Assembly (NCBI GenBank): GCA_033722075.1
Contig: JAWVZU010000025.1
Location: 1 to 21,908, forward strand
DNA length: 21,908 nucleotides
Source: JAWVZU01 sp033722075
GTDB taxonomy: Bacteria; Pseudomonadota; Gammaproteobacteria; Xanthomonadales; SZUA-38
Direction of reading: 5' to 3'
Positions 7,409 to 15,361 of the stretch are shown here, in pieces (within the stretch, counting starts at the first letter, position 1; every line of letters begins with the position of its first letter). The notes beneath the pieces are model-generated. The model was given only the letters and a program-made list of their open reading frames with translations. It had not been told where the DNA came from and ran no database searches. Made by a program: the position numbers and the translations under genes.

Positions 7409-8322
7409 CGCGACACCGCTGCGCAGCGCTCGCGCAGCAGGCGTCCGAAATCGAGGAAATCGAACAGCTCGTCCAGGGCAGCGTCATCGGCCGGTCGCCG
7501 GCGCAGATCCGGTACCGGTTCGGGAATCGGCGCATCGTCCCGGATCCGGGTCAGGCGCCTCGCTGTGCGCAGGTCCTCCAGCCCATCCCGAATCCGCCTG
7601 TGCGCCGACTTCGCGCCACGAAAGGACAGGAATTGCAGCTCGTCCAGTCGCTCGATCAGGGTATCCACGGAACCGAAATGAGCCAGGATCGCAGCAGCCG
7701 ATTTTGGTCCGATTCCGCTGACCCCGGGGATGTTGTCGACCGGATCACCGGTCAGGGCCAGGAAGTCCGCCATCTGCTCCGGTCGAACGCCGAAGGTCGC
7801 CTCAACGCCGGCCGGATCGAGACGTCGCTGCCGGGCGAAATCCCACCATTCGTCACCACCCTGCAGCACCTGGACCAGATCCTTGTCGCTGGACAGGACG
7901 GTAATGCGCTGACCGGCCTCCCGCCGCCGCCGGGCCAGCGTGCCGATCAGGTCGTCAGCCTCGTACTCGGCATCTGAAAAGCAGTCGATACCCAGGGCTT
8001 CGGCAACCGCCCTGCAATGCGCGAACTGGCGCCGCAGCTCCGGCGGCGCGGGCTCCCGGTTGGCCTTGTAATCGGGGTAGATCTCGTTTCTGAAGGACGA
8101 TTCCAGCGCCTCGTCGAAACACACCGCGAGATGGCTTGGCCGGGCCTGATCCAGCACGGTACAGAGGAACCCGACGAATCCGTACACCGCGTGACTGGGA
8201 TTGCCCTCGCGGTCGAAAAACGACGGCTCGATGGAGTAGTAGGCGCGGAAGACATACACGCTGGCATCGACCAGGTAGGCGCGTGACTCGCCGGGATCCG
8301 CGGCCATTCCCGAATTCGGCAT
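7405..8322 (-). CDS. 5'-3' exonuclease / flap nuclease-like (PIN and H3TH)
   Basis: 305 residues, close to the usual size of stand-alone homologues of the Pol I 5' nuclease domain. The acidic metal-binding residues are in place: D19 (LVDAS), D70 (CFDEA), EADD at 121-124, SSDKD at 144-148, and the D193/D196 pair in TGDPVDNIPGVSGIG. That last block begins the helix-three-turn-helix DNA-binding part at about 193-225. YPDYKANR at 82-89 is the conserved arch motif. It should remove 5' flaps or primers from branched DNA in a metal-dependent way. An ATG at 8307 (MAADPGES) is an alternative start with a GGGA site before it. The gene begins 4 bases after the HNH stop, so the two are translationally linked. 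The last codons overlap the end of the convergent propeller gene. Confidence 0.92.
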   Translation of the reverse strand: MPNSGMAADPGESRAYLVDASVYVFRAYYSIEPSFFDREGNPSHAVYGFVGFLCTVLDQARPSHLAVCFDEALESSFRNEIYPDYKANREPAPPELRRQFAHCRAVAEALGIDCFSDAEYEADDLIGTLARRRREAGQRITVLSSDKDLVQVLQGGDEWWDFARQRRLDPAGVEATFGVRPEQMADFLALTGDPVDNIPGVSGIGPKSAAAILAHFGSVDTLIERLDELQFLSFRGAKSAHRRIRDGLEDLRTARRLTRIRDDAPIPEPVPDLRRRPADDAALDELFDFLDFGRLLRERCAAVSR

Positions 8323-8326
8323 GCGG

Positions 8327-8932
8327 TCAGACCCGGCGCTGTTGTTCGATACGTGCCCGCAGGGGACTGTTGCGCGGAAAATGGGCCAGCAGGAAGTCCA
8401 TCTGGTCGGCCAGAATGCGCTTGCCCTGGAGGTAGACGTACTCCGCGTGAGTGGGCACGAAGGGGATGGCCAGAAGCTGCATGCCGGCCTCTTCCGGCGT
8501 ACGCCCCGCCTTGTGGTTGTTGCACCGTTTGCAGGCGGTCACCACATTTCGCCAGTTGTCCTGGCCACCCTGACTCAGCGGCGTGACGTGATCCCGGGAA
8601 AGGTCCCTCACCAGGAACTGCTCGCCGCAGTAAAGGCAGAGATTCTGATCCCGCTTGAACAGGGCCCGGTTGGACAAGGGCGGTGCATAGCCGGAGAGGC
8701 GCCGCCGGTCATCCCGGTAACTTCCCTTGGTCGCGACGATCGCATTGACGCGAATCAGGCTGCGCTGGCCGGTCAGGGCATTGACGCCGCCGCGAATCTC
8801 GTAGAGAACGGCGCCGAGCGCATAGGAGACTTGTTCCAGGGAAAGGAGCTTTGCAGCCTGCTGGTAATCGATCCATTCCAGCGGCATGCCAGCAATATCG
8901 GTACGTAACACTTCCAGGCTGAGATCAGGCAC
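8327..8932 (-). CDS. HNH endonuclease with zinc-ribbon cysteines
   Basis: 201 residues from GTG 8932. The HNH module is complete: CLYC at 99-102, RDHVTPLSQGG at 113-123 with the catalytic His, and NVVTACKRCNNHKAGRTP at 130-147, which supplies the second Cys pair and the Asn/His of the motif. The N-terminal part (PLEWIDYQQAAKLL, then RGGVNALTGQRS) and the C-terminal part (PTHAEYVYLQGKRILADQMD) match a widespread proteobacterial HNH family of about 185-200 residues whose role is not settled. The frame extends to a TTG at 8986, but that TTG falls inside a good -35 box, so I take GTG 8932. ATG 8887 is a third choice. It is followed after 4 bases by the exonuclease, pointing to a DNA-processing pair. 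Confidence 0.88.
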   Translation of the reverse strand: MPDLSLEVLRTDIAGMPLEWIDYQQAAKLLSLEQVSYALGAVLYEIRGGVNALTGQRSLIRVNAIVATKGSYRDDRRRLSGYAPPLSNRALFKRDQNLCLYCGEQFLVRDLSRDHVTPLSQGGQDNWRNVVTACKRCNNHKAGRTPEEAGMQLLAIPFVPTHAEYVYLQGKRILADQMDFLLAHFPRNSPLRARIEQQRRV

Positions 8933-8957
8933 GAAGCGTCCAACTCTGGTTTGATTG

Positions 8958-8986
8958 AATAGACCAGAACTGGTCGGGAAAATCAA
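8958..8986 (-). promoter_or_regulatory. Promoter of the HNH/exonuclease unit with an embedded palindrome
   Basis: On the minus strand TTGATT (8986-8981) and TCTATT (8963-8958) are separated by exactly 17 bases. The spacer holds the inverted repeat GACCAG-TT-CTGGTC (8975-8962), whose inner arm touches the -10 box. A further ACCAG lies just downstream (8950-8946). This is the expected layout of a repressor operator. The regulator is unknown. Confidence 0.5.
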
Positions 8987-9009
8987 CCCGCCCGGGCCGC
9001 CCGTTCATG

Positions 9010-12000
9010 TCAACCTCGCGCCTTGGAACTCCGCCGTGTCCCTTGCTTGAACAACCGGGCGATTTCGGTGCGGCTGGCGCGGACCTGGAGGCTGCCCTGT
9101 TCCAGCCCGCGATCAATGGCCAGATTGGGATCGTCCTCGTCCGGCTGCAACGCCAGGTCGGCCGGGTTGACCACCAGGCCCCAGCCGTTGCGCCCGCCCT
9201 GCTTGACGGCGTACAAGGCCCGGTCCGCGAGCTCGAGGGAGAGCGCCCAGCGGCGCTCGAAAGCCTGATCCCCTTCGACCAGCGGGACGGCACCGAAGGA
9301 ACAGCTCATGCGGATCAGCGTGGCGCCTTCGAGCTCGAAACGAGACCGCTCGATGGCGCGGCGGAGCCGCTCCAGCACGGCGGTCGCCCGGTGCTCCGGA
9401 GTCGGTCCGAGCAACAGCAGGAATTCCTCACCGCCCCAGCGGACAGCTGCGTCCCCCTCCCGCACTTCGGCGGCGAGCAGGCGCCCGAACTGGCGCAGCA
9501 CCTCGTCCCCCGCCGGGTGCCCGTGAAGGTCGTTCACATGCTTGAAGTGATCGATGTCGACCAGCACCACCAGAAGCGGCATGCGCCCCGGCCGGAAAAG
9601 CGGGCTGCCGGGACTGAGACGGGACTGGATGAAGCGGCGGTTATGCAGTCCCGTCAGTGGATCGGTTTCGCTGGCCGTCTCGAGCTTCTGATTGGCGTCA
9701 CGCAACAGGCGATTCGCCTCGTCCAGTGCCCGGGTGCGCTCCTGAACGACCTGCTCCAGCCGCTGCCGAACCCGGTCGGACTCGCGCACCCGAACCAGGT
9801 AGATCAGCGCAAACACCAGGAAGACGCTCAGGGCAACCAACATCTTGAACCACATGGTCTCGATCCAGGTGGGTGCGATCGTGATGGTCATGGGTTCGCT
9901 GGCGGGGATCCAGCGCTGGGTTCCGAGGCTGGCCTCCACCTCGAACGTATAGGTCCCGGGCTGGAGGTTGGTGTAATAGGCCGTGCGTCGCCGGCCCGCC
10001 CAGACCCACTCGGCATCGTAACCGCGCAGCCGATAACGAAAGATGACGTTGCGCGGGTCCTGGTAGGTCAGCGCCGTGAACTGGATGGCGAAGTCCCGAA
10101 ATTTCGGGCCCAGACCGATTTCCCGCTGACCCTCGATGCGCCGGTCATTGCCGATCTCGATGCTCTCCACCAGTACGCGCGGCTGACCGGTCGGGCGGGC
10201 AATCTTGTCGGGCTGGATCTCCAGTACGCCATCCAGCGTCGGAAACCACAGGCTCCCCGCGGCGAACAGCCCCTTGGCCAGGCCGGCGCCATTGCAGCAA
10301 CGCGCAGGTTGAGAGCCGGACAGGCGATTGGTGCTGGCCAGGTTCTGGATCCCGAGCGGTCGCGGGGTCGCATCGGTGCCGTCGGGGATCGAGTCGAGCC
10401 GAATCCGATAGGCACCCACTTCGCCGCCGACCCAGAGATAGCCGTCTCCATGGCTGTCGAGATGAAACAGCCCACCGGAAGGCAGACCCCATTCCTCCTG
10501 CAGCTGGATCCATCCCTCGCCGGGACGGCCCACGAACAGCCCACGGCCGAGGGTGCCGACGGCGATGCGGCCATCGGGCAAGTCATTGATGGCGGTGACA
10601 AACGCTTCTTCCAGCGGACTCTCGAGACCCACCTGGGCTACACTGCCGCTCGAGCTAAGGAAAAGTCCGCCTTCGGTGCCGACGAGCAGGCCCGCTGGGT
10701 TTGGATGGACAATCCGGACACGCCGGGACTGACCCTCGAAGCCAGGCTGCCACTCCAATTCGCCATTGCGCATGATCGCCAGCCCCTCGTCGGTCGCAAT
10801 CCACAGGCCATCTCCGGTATCGAGCAGACCGTTGATCTGGCGTCCTGCAAGTGGTTGTGCACCGTCGGGCACACTGATTTCACCGTCGCAATAGGCTGCG
10901 ACTCCGCCCCCACGGGTACCCAGCAGAGCGCACCCGGGTCCGGTCGGCAAGATCGTATAAACCGCCGGCGCAGGCAGCCGATCGCCGGGGACCACGTTCT
11001 TGACGTCGCCGTCGTCGAGGTAGCTCAATCCACTGTTTGTGCCGATCCAGATGCCGCGGGCGGGGTCCTCGGCAACGGTCCAGACAAAGGGATCGGCCAG
11101 ACCCTGGCGCGCCGAATAGCGACGGGTCCAGCCATCCCACAGCCGGATCAGGCTGTGGGTGTTGCTGCCCAGCCACAGATTGCCTTCGTGGTCTTCCGTT
11201 GCGGAAATGATCCACGGACGGAAACCAAGCTGGTCCTGATCGATCACCTCGATGCTGCCGTCGGGAAAACGCCTCAGCAGCGCCTCGTAGCCGCCGATCC
11301 AGAGGGAACCATGTCGATCCAGGTAGAGCGACTCGACCTGCTCGAAACGCGCCTGCAGCGAGACCGGTTCGATGCCGTCATTCGTACGGTGCAGAAGCCC
11401 GCGATCGGTTCCGATCCAGAGGCTGGCTGCGTCACCGGCCAGGTGCTCGGCCCGCATCCCCGGGTCAGGCAGCTCGGTTCGATGGACGGATCCGCCGATC
11501 AGCCGTTCAACCGCACCACGTCGTCCGATCAGCAGTTCGTCGTCCACGGCGAGAAGAGACAGCACGGCACCGTCGAGTACCTTGATCAGTTCACCATTGA
11601 GGTGGAACAGTCCACGCTCCGCGCCAAGCCACACACCGCCATCAGGGTGCTCGGCAAGGGCCTGGACAGGTCCTGTGCCCTGCTGCTCGCTGCGCAGCGC
11701 CACTACGAAGCGTTGATCCCGCATGACCACCGCACCGCGCGCCGAGCCGATCCACAAGGACCCATCGCTGTGGACGAGCAGTGTTTCCAGGTGATTGGTC
11801 ATCAGCTCCGGCGTGTTGCGAACGTCGAAGTTCTCGAACCGCACCCCGTCGAAGCGCGCGAGCCCGCTCTGGGTCGAAGCCCAGATGTACCCGGCATGGT
11901 CCTGCACGATCTGCAGCGCCGACACCTGGGGGAAGCCATGCTGGACACTCCAGCGGTCCACGACGTACTGGGAAAACGGCTTATCCGGATCCAGCGCCCT

Positions 12001-12060
12001 CGCCGGCTGCGGCAGAGCCGTCATCAGCAAGGCCAACAGACAAGTTATTCTGGTCAGCAT
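9010..12060 (-). CDS. Membrane diguanylate cyclase with periplasmic propeller sensor (Reg_prop-Y_Y_Y-GGDEF)
   Basis: 1016 residues. A signal peptide (MLTRITCLLALLMTALPQPA, then RA) marks the start at ATG 12060; the frame continues upstream to 12231 but would bury that peptide. Residues about 30-640 are two-component-regulator propeller repeats (GYIWASTQSGLARFDG, GSLWIGSARGAVV, GGVWLGAERGLF and others), including an RCCNGAGLAKG segment. A Y_Y_Y domain follows at about 655-723 (FRYRLRGYDAEW). Then come one membrane helix at about 738-757, a coiled coil at about 760-800, and the GGDEF domain to the end. The active site is GGEEF at 876-880, metal-binding DIDHFKHVND lies at about 834, and the inhibitory I-site RxxD is intact at 867-870. 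It should make cyclic di-GMP in response to a periplasmic ligand, with product inhibition. No phosphodiesterase is present in the window. Confidence 0.95.
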   Translation of the reverse strand: MLTRITCLLALLMTALPQPARALDPDKPFSQYVVDRWSVQHGFPQVSALQIVQDHAGYIWASTQSGLARFDGVRFENFDVRNTPELMTNHLETLLVHSDGSLWIGSARGAVVMRDQRFVVALRSEQQGTGPVQALAEHPDGGVWLGAERGLFHLNGELIKVLDGAVLSLLAVDDELLIGRRGAVERLIGGSVHRTELPDPGMRAEHLAGDAASLWIGTDRGLLHRTNDGIEPVSLQARFEQVESLYLDRHGSLWIGGYEALLRRFPDGSIEVIDQDQLGFRPWIISATEDHEGNLWLGSNTHSLIRLWDGWTRRYSARQGLADPFVWTVAEDPARGIWIGTNSGLSYLDDGDVKNVVPGDRLPAPAVYTILPTGPGCALLGTRGGGVAAYCDGEISVPDGAQPLAGRQINGLLDTGDGLWIATDEGLAIMRNGELEWQPGFEGQSRRVRIVHPNPAGLLVGTEGGLFLSSSGSVAQVGLESPLEEAFVTAINDLPDGRIAVGTLGRGLFVGRPGEGWIQLQEEWGLPSGGLFHLDSHGDGYLWVGGEVGAYRIRLDSIPDGTDATPRPLGIQNLASTNRLSGSQPARCCNGAGLAKGLFAAGSLWFPTLDGVLEIQPDKIARPTGQPRVLVESIEIGNDRRIEGQREIGLGPKFRDFAIQFTALTYQDPRNVIFRYRLRGYDAEWVWAGRRRTAYYTNLQPGTYTFEVEASLGTQRWIPASEPMTITIAPTWIETMWFKMLVALSVFLVFALIYLVRVRESDRVRQRLEQVVQERTRALDEANRLLRDANQKLETASETDPLTGLHNRRFIQSRLSPGSPLFRPGRMPLLVVLVDIDHFKHVNDLHGHPAGDEVLRQFGRLLAAEVREGDAAVRWGGEEFLLLLGPTPEHRATAVLERLRRAIERSRFELEGATLIRMSCSFGAVPLVEGDQAFERRWALSLELADRALYAVKQGGRNGWGLVVNPADLALQPDEDDPNLAIDRGLEQGSLQVRASRTEIARLFKQGTRRSSKARG

Positions 12061-12095
12061 GTGCCGAAGTTTACTTTGCGCAGACGTCACGATGT

Positions 12096-12101
12096 TAGAA
12101 T
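12096..12101 (+). promoter_or_regulatory. Candidate -10 element for sufT
   Basis: TAGAAT would place the transcription start about 30 bases before the ATG at 12137. No clear -35 box is visible at 16-18 bases; TTTACT at 12070 is 20 bases away. The region is shared with the divergent diguanylate cyclase. Confidence 0.3.
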
Positions 12102-12136
12102 TGCGGCTCATTTCAGACCGGATCACGATCAGCGGC

Positions 12137-12688
12137 ATGTACAGTCCGACCAGCGAGCCCGTCACCCTTGAACGGGATTGCGATGCCATCCTAATTCCTT
12201 CCGGAGACGAGGTGCAGCTGCCCGCCGGCACTCACGGCTATATTACGCAAGCGCTGGGCGGCAGCTTCACCGTATTCGTCGAAGGCAACCTGTTCCGCAT
12301 CGACGGGGACGACGCCGATGCCATCGGCAAGGAACCGCCGCCGAAACCCCAGTTGCCGGAGAACGCGACCGACACGGATATAGAAACACTGGTGTGGAAA
12401 CAGCTGCGCACATGCTACGACCCGGAAATACCCGTGAACATCGTTGATCTTGGACTCATCTACGACTGTATTATCGACCGCGCCGAGTCCGGCGAACGCA
12501 TCGTCCGTATCGACATGACCCTCACCGCGCCGGGCTGCGGCATGGGCGATTTCCTCATCGAGGACGTTCGAAGCAAGGTACTGGCCGTTCCAACCATTGC
12601 CGAAGCGGACGTGGAACTCGTTTTCGACCCGCCCTGGAACCAGACCATGATGTCCGAAGAGGCCCGCCTCGAGGTGGGCCTATTCTAA
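12137..12688 (+). CDS. sufT: SufT-type iron-sulfur cluster assembly factor (DUF59/MIP18-like)
   Basis: 183 residues, the normal length for SufT. The N-terminal part (residues 8-64) carries the features that separate SufT from short PaaD-like proteins: TLERDCDAILIPSGDEVQLP, GTHGYITQALGGSFTVFVEG and RIDGDDADAIG. The MIP18/DUF59 domain covers about 80-183, with YDPEIPVNIVDLGLIYD and the TAPGCGMGDFL loop, whose Cys134 is the conserved reactive cysteine. FDPPWNQTMMSEEAR near the end is also typical. SufT helps mature Fe-S proteins in the cytoplasm. The frame is open further upstream, but ATG 12137 gives the family N-terminus. SufT is often found at the end of a suf operon; here no other suf gene is adjacent, so it is transcribed alone. 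Confidence 0.93.
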   Translation: MYSPTSEPVTLERDCDAILIPSGDEVQLPAGTHGYITQALGGSFTVFVEGNLFRIDGDDADAIGKEPPPKPQLPENATDTDIETLVWKQLRTCYDPEIPVNIVDLGLIYDCIIDRAESGERIVRIDMTLTAPGCGMGDFLIEDVRSKVLAVPTIAEADVELVFDPPWNQTMMSEEARLEVGLF

Positions 12689-12735
12689 GTCCCTGGCCTG
12701 AGTGACCTCTGGCTTTTCCGACCGCCTCGCCTGCA

Positions 12736-12761
12736 AGGCTCGAGCGTCAGCCTGACAGGCT
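12736..12761. terminator. Stem-forming sequence at the sufT/parA convergent end
   Basis: AGCCTG-A-CAGGCT (12749-12761) is a perfect six-pair inverted repeat with an upstream AGGCT (12736-12740) that can pair alternatively. It lies between the convergent genes and overlaps the last parA codons. No T run follows, so a terminator role is only possible. Confidence 0.25.
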
Positions 12762-13514
12762 CTCGTAGAGCGCCACGAATTCCTGGGTCACCTTGTGGCT
12801 ACGCTTCAGGTGGATCAGCGGGCGGTTGGCCTGGTGCGACTCCTTCACGATCACCGAAGACGAGATCATCTGGTCCAGCACCGGCAGCTTTTCCTCCCGC
12901 AACTCGGCCACCACCCGCTGGGGCAGGTTGGACCGCGCCTGGAACTGATTGACCACGATGCCTTCCACCTCCAGCTCGGGGTTGTGGTCCGCGCGTACTT
13001 CGGCAACGTTCTCCAGCAGGTTGTACAGCGCCCGGCGGGAAAAATCGTCGCAGTCGAAGGGGATCAGGCACCGATCGCAGCCGATCAGAGCCGAGAAGGT
13101 AAAGAAGTTGAACGCCGGCGGGGTGTCCACGTATACCTCGTCGACCTCTTCGGCGAGGACGTCGAGCGCTTCCTTGAGCTTGTAGATCTTGTGCTTCGCT
13201 TCGAGCTTGCCCTCCAGTTCGGTCAGCTCCGGCGAGGCAGGCATGACCCACAGGTCGGGAAACGGCGTTTCGAGGCAGTATTCGGCCGGGTCGTTGCCGC
13301 CCACCCGGAAACTCAGGGTCTTCTCAAAGAACCGGGCGAGGTTGGTTTCGCTCTGTCGCCACTCATCACCGAGCAGGTACTGGGTCGAGTTGGCCTGCGG
13401 ATCCAGATCCACCACGGCGGCCGAACGACCGCTGTCGGCAGCGATTGCGGCGAGATTGCAGACGATCGTGGATTTGCCCACGCCCCCCTTCTGGTTGAAC
13501 ACAACGCGTTTCAA
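12747..13514 (-). CDS. ParA-family ATPase (orphan, TTG start)
   Basis: 255 residues. The deviant Walker A motif KGGVGKST is at 9-16, both Lys positions of the ParA/MinD class are present, DLDPQANST at about 37-45 is the A' motif, and VYVDTPPAFNFF at about 138-149 is switch II. The protein lacks the N-terminal helix-turn-helix region of plasmid ParA, so it belongs to the short chromosomal type. No ParB-like partner is in the window; such orphan ParAs position chemoreceptor arrays, carboxysomes, flagella or other cargo on the nucleoid, and the cargo cannot be read here. The start is TTG at 13514, backed by a GGAG site seven bases upstream. It lies downstream of the amidohydrolase on the same strand, with a 178-base gap. 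Confidence 0.92.
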   Translation of the reverse strand: MKRVVFNQKGGVGKSTIVCNLAAIAADSGRSAAVVDLDPQANSTQYLLGDEWRQSETNLARFFEKTLSFRVGGNDPAEYCLETPFPDLWVMPASPELTELEGKLEAKHKIYKLKEALDVLAEEVDEVYVDTPPAFNFFTFSALIGCDRCLIPFDCDDFSRRALYNLLENVAEVRADHNPELEVEGIVVNQFQARSNLPQRVVAELREEKLPVLDQMISSSVIVKESHQANRPLIHLKRSHKVTQEFVALYESLSG

Positions 13515-13587
13515 TGCTGCTCTCCCTCGGCTCGGGTGAAAGCCCTATCCTACGACTTTCGCTTAGGGTGGATGCTCTATTTGAAAA

Positions 13588-13619
13588 GTTCGGGAGCGGA
13601 CTCCTGTCGCGCCCCGAAC
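13588..13619. repeat. Hairpin upstream of parA
   Basis: GTTCGGG (13588-13594) and CCCGAAC (13613-13619) form a seven-pair stem, with three more pairs possible after a bulge (GCG and CGC). It lies between the amidohydrolase stop and the parA start. It lacks the T run of an intrinsic terminator on either strand; it could instead be an attenuator or protein site. Confidence 0.3.
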
Positions 13620-13623
13620 ACCT

Positions 13624-13661
13624 GAATCGAAAATGCGATTGTCGATTCCCTCCGCGATTCC
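13624..13661. repeat. Cluster of CGATT(CC) repeats in the parA/amidohydrolase gap
   Basis: CGATTCC occurs at 13643 and 13655, 12 bases apart. CGATT is also at 13636, and the inverse GAATCG is at 13624. The rest of the 178-base gap (13515-13692) shows the hairpin described separately and nothing else I can name. The cluster may be a binding site for a regulator. Confidence 0.3.
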
Positions 13662-13692
13662 ATCGCGACCGGCCGTCCATGGCCGGATGACG

Positions 13693-15360
13693 CTATTTTG
13701 CTCCCTTGCCCGTGGCAACTGCCTTGTTCTCGTAGACCGCTCGCCCGTCGACGTAGGTCGCGATGATCGGCAGGCGCGGGATCTCGCTCGCCGGCACGGT
13801 CATGAGATCACCGCCCAACACCACGAAATCCGCCCTTTTTCCCGGTTCCAGCGAGCCGACCTCATCTTCCGCAAAGGCCGCATAGGCCGCATCCCGGGTG
13901 AACCCGGCCAGCGCTTCTTCCCGGGACAGCCCTTCGCTCGCATACCAGCCTCCGGCGGGCCAGCCCTCGAGGTCCTGACGGGTCACCGCCGCATACAGGC
14001 CCAGCAGCGGATCGGGCCGCTCGACGGGAAAATCGGAGCCCAGCGCGAGCCGGGCACCCTCTTCGATCAGCGAGCGCCAGGCATAGGCGCCACGGATCCG
14101 CTCCGGACCCACCCGGTCCTCGGCCCAGTACATGTCGCTGGTGGCATGGGTCGGCTGCACCGAGGCGATGACTTGTTCCTCGGCAAAGCGGGACAGTTCA
14201 TCGACCACCACGACCTGCGCGTGTTCGATGCGGTGGCGACCGGGGTTTTCGGGATGGTCCCCGCTGAGCTCCTCGTAGAGATCGAGCACGATCGAATTGC
14301 CCCGGTCGCCGATCGCGTGGGTGGCGACCTGCAGGCCACACCCCATGGCCCGATCGATCAGCTCCGCCAGCGCGCCGCGCGGCTGGATCAGAAGGCCCCG
14401 ATTTCCCGGATCGTCCGCATAGTCTTCATGCAGCGCTGCGCCGCGGCTGCCCAGGGCGCCGTCCACGTAGAACTTGACGCCACGTGCCGTCAGGAACGGC
14501 TCTTCCACCGGACCGTGACGACACAGCTCGTCGAGGAACCGCGCGTCGCCGTCGCTGTAAGCGTATACCCTCAGAGTTGGCTGGTGCTCGCGGTAATACT
14601 CGCGGTAGAGGGCAAACTGGCCGTAGGAAACGGTCATGTCGTGGACGCCCGTGAGCCCGACCGTAGCGGCCTTCTCCAGGGCGCGCCGCAGCGCTTCGCG
14701 CAGAATTTCGCTGTCCGGCTCCGGAACGGCTCTTTGGATCAGGCCCATCGCCCGATCGATGAAGATGCCGGTCGGTCGTCCATCCTCATCCCGCATGATG
14801 CGCCCGCCCTCGGGCTGCCAATCCCCGGTGAGGTCCCGATCGGCCGCCGCCAGGGCCGCCGAATTGGCCCAGCCCGCGTGACCGTCGATGCGGATCAGCC
14901 AGATCGGGCGATTCGGAAAGGACCGGTCCAGGTCCTCGCGGGTTGGAAAGGACCGATCCGGCCAGTCGTTCTGGTCCCAGCCGCGCCCCAGGAGCCAGGC
15001 CCCTTCCGGCAGACTGCGGTCAAACGCCCGCAGACGATCGAGCACCTCTTTCCTCGACTCCGCGCCGACGAGGTCAGCCCGCAGGAGGGCCAGACCCAGG
15101 CCCAGCAGGTGAGCATGCGCGTCGATGAGACCGGGGACGATGGTCTGCCCCGCATAGTCACGACGCGCGGCGTCGGGATAGCGTTCGAGCAGCGTCTCCC
15201 TTCTCCCGACCGCCAGCAACTTGCCATCCTTCCCATAGGCCAGCGCCTCAACCACGCTGCGGTCCGGGTCCATCGTGTACACGCGATCGGCGCTGACCAC
15301 CACGGTTTGGGGGTCGGCGGCCGTGGCGAGAATCAGCAACAGGGATGCGAACACCGCCAT
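13693..15360 (-). CDS. Secreted YtcJ-like amidohydrolase (Amidohydro_3)
   Basis: 555 residues with an N-terminal signal peptide (MAVFASLLLILATAADP), so it probably works in the periplasm. The metal-dependent amidohydrolase fold shows HAH at 82-84 (DAHAHLLG), GVKFYVDGALGSRGA at about 295 with the lysine expected to be carboxylated, HAIGD at about 345, HRIEHAQ at about 375, and the last metal ligand Asp in LGSDFP at about 441. The C-terminal ADFVVL strand closes the composite beta-sandwich. Substrates of this family are poorly known (N-substituted amides, formamides, possibly cyclic compounds). The ATG lies one base after the batD stop, so it is translated by coupling as the last gene of the Bat operon. 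The frame is open 48 codons upstream inside batD, but the signal peptide fixes the start. Confidence 0.93.
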   Translation of the reverse strand: MAVFASLLLILATAADPQTVVVSADRVYTMDPDRSVVEALAYGKDGKLLAVGRRETLLERYPDAARRDYAGQTIVPGLIDAHAHLLGLGLALLRADLVGAESRKEVLDRLRAFDRSLPEGAWLLGRGWDQNDWPDRSFPTREDLDRSFPNRPIWLIRIDGHAGWANSAALAAADRDLTGDWQPEGGRIMRDEDGRPTGIFIDRAMGLIQRAVPEPDSEILREALRRALEKAATVGLTGVHDMTVSYGQFALYREYYREHQPTLRVYAYSDGDARFLDELCRHGPVEEPFLTARGVKFYVDGALGSRGAALHEDYADDPGNRGLLIQPRGALAELIDRAMGCGLQVATHAIGDRGNSIVLDLYEELSGDHPENPGRHRIEHAQVVVVDELSRFAEEQVIASVQPTHATSDMYWAEDRVGPERIRGAYAWRSLIEEGARLALGSDFPVERPDPLLGLYAAVTRQDLEGWPAGGWYASEGLSREEALAGFTRDAAYAAFAEDEVGSLEPGKRADFVVLGGDLMTVPASEIPRLPIIATYVDGRAVYENKAVATGKGAK

Positions 15361-15361
15361 G

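Noticed and set aside
8933..8986. TTG at 8986 as start of the HNH gene
   Set aside because: It lies in a -35 box with correct 17-base spacing to a -10 box, so this region is more likely promoter than coding; it remains a possible alternative.
9007..12171. 1054-codon open frame on the plus strand
   Set aside because: It mirrors the diguanylate cyclase almost exactly; only the minus strand encodes signal peptide, propeller repeats and GGEEF.
13588..13619. Hairpin as an intrinsic terminator of the Bat operon
   Set aside because: The stem is good but neither strand has a following T run, so I list it only as a repeat.
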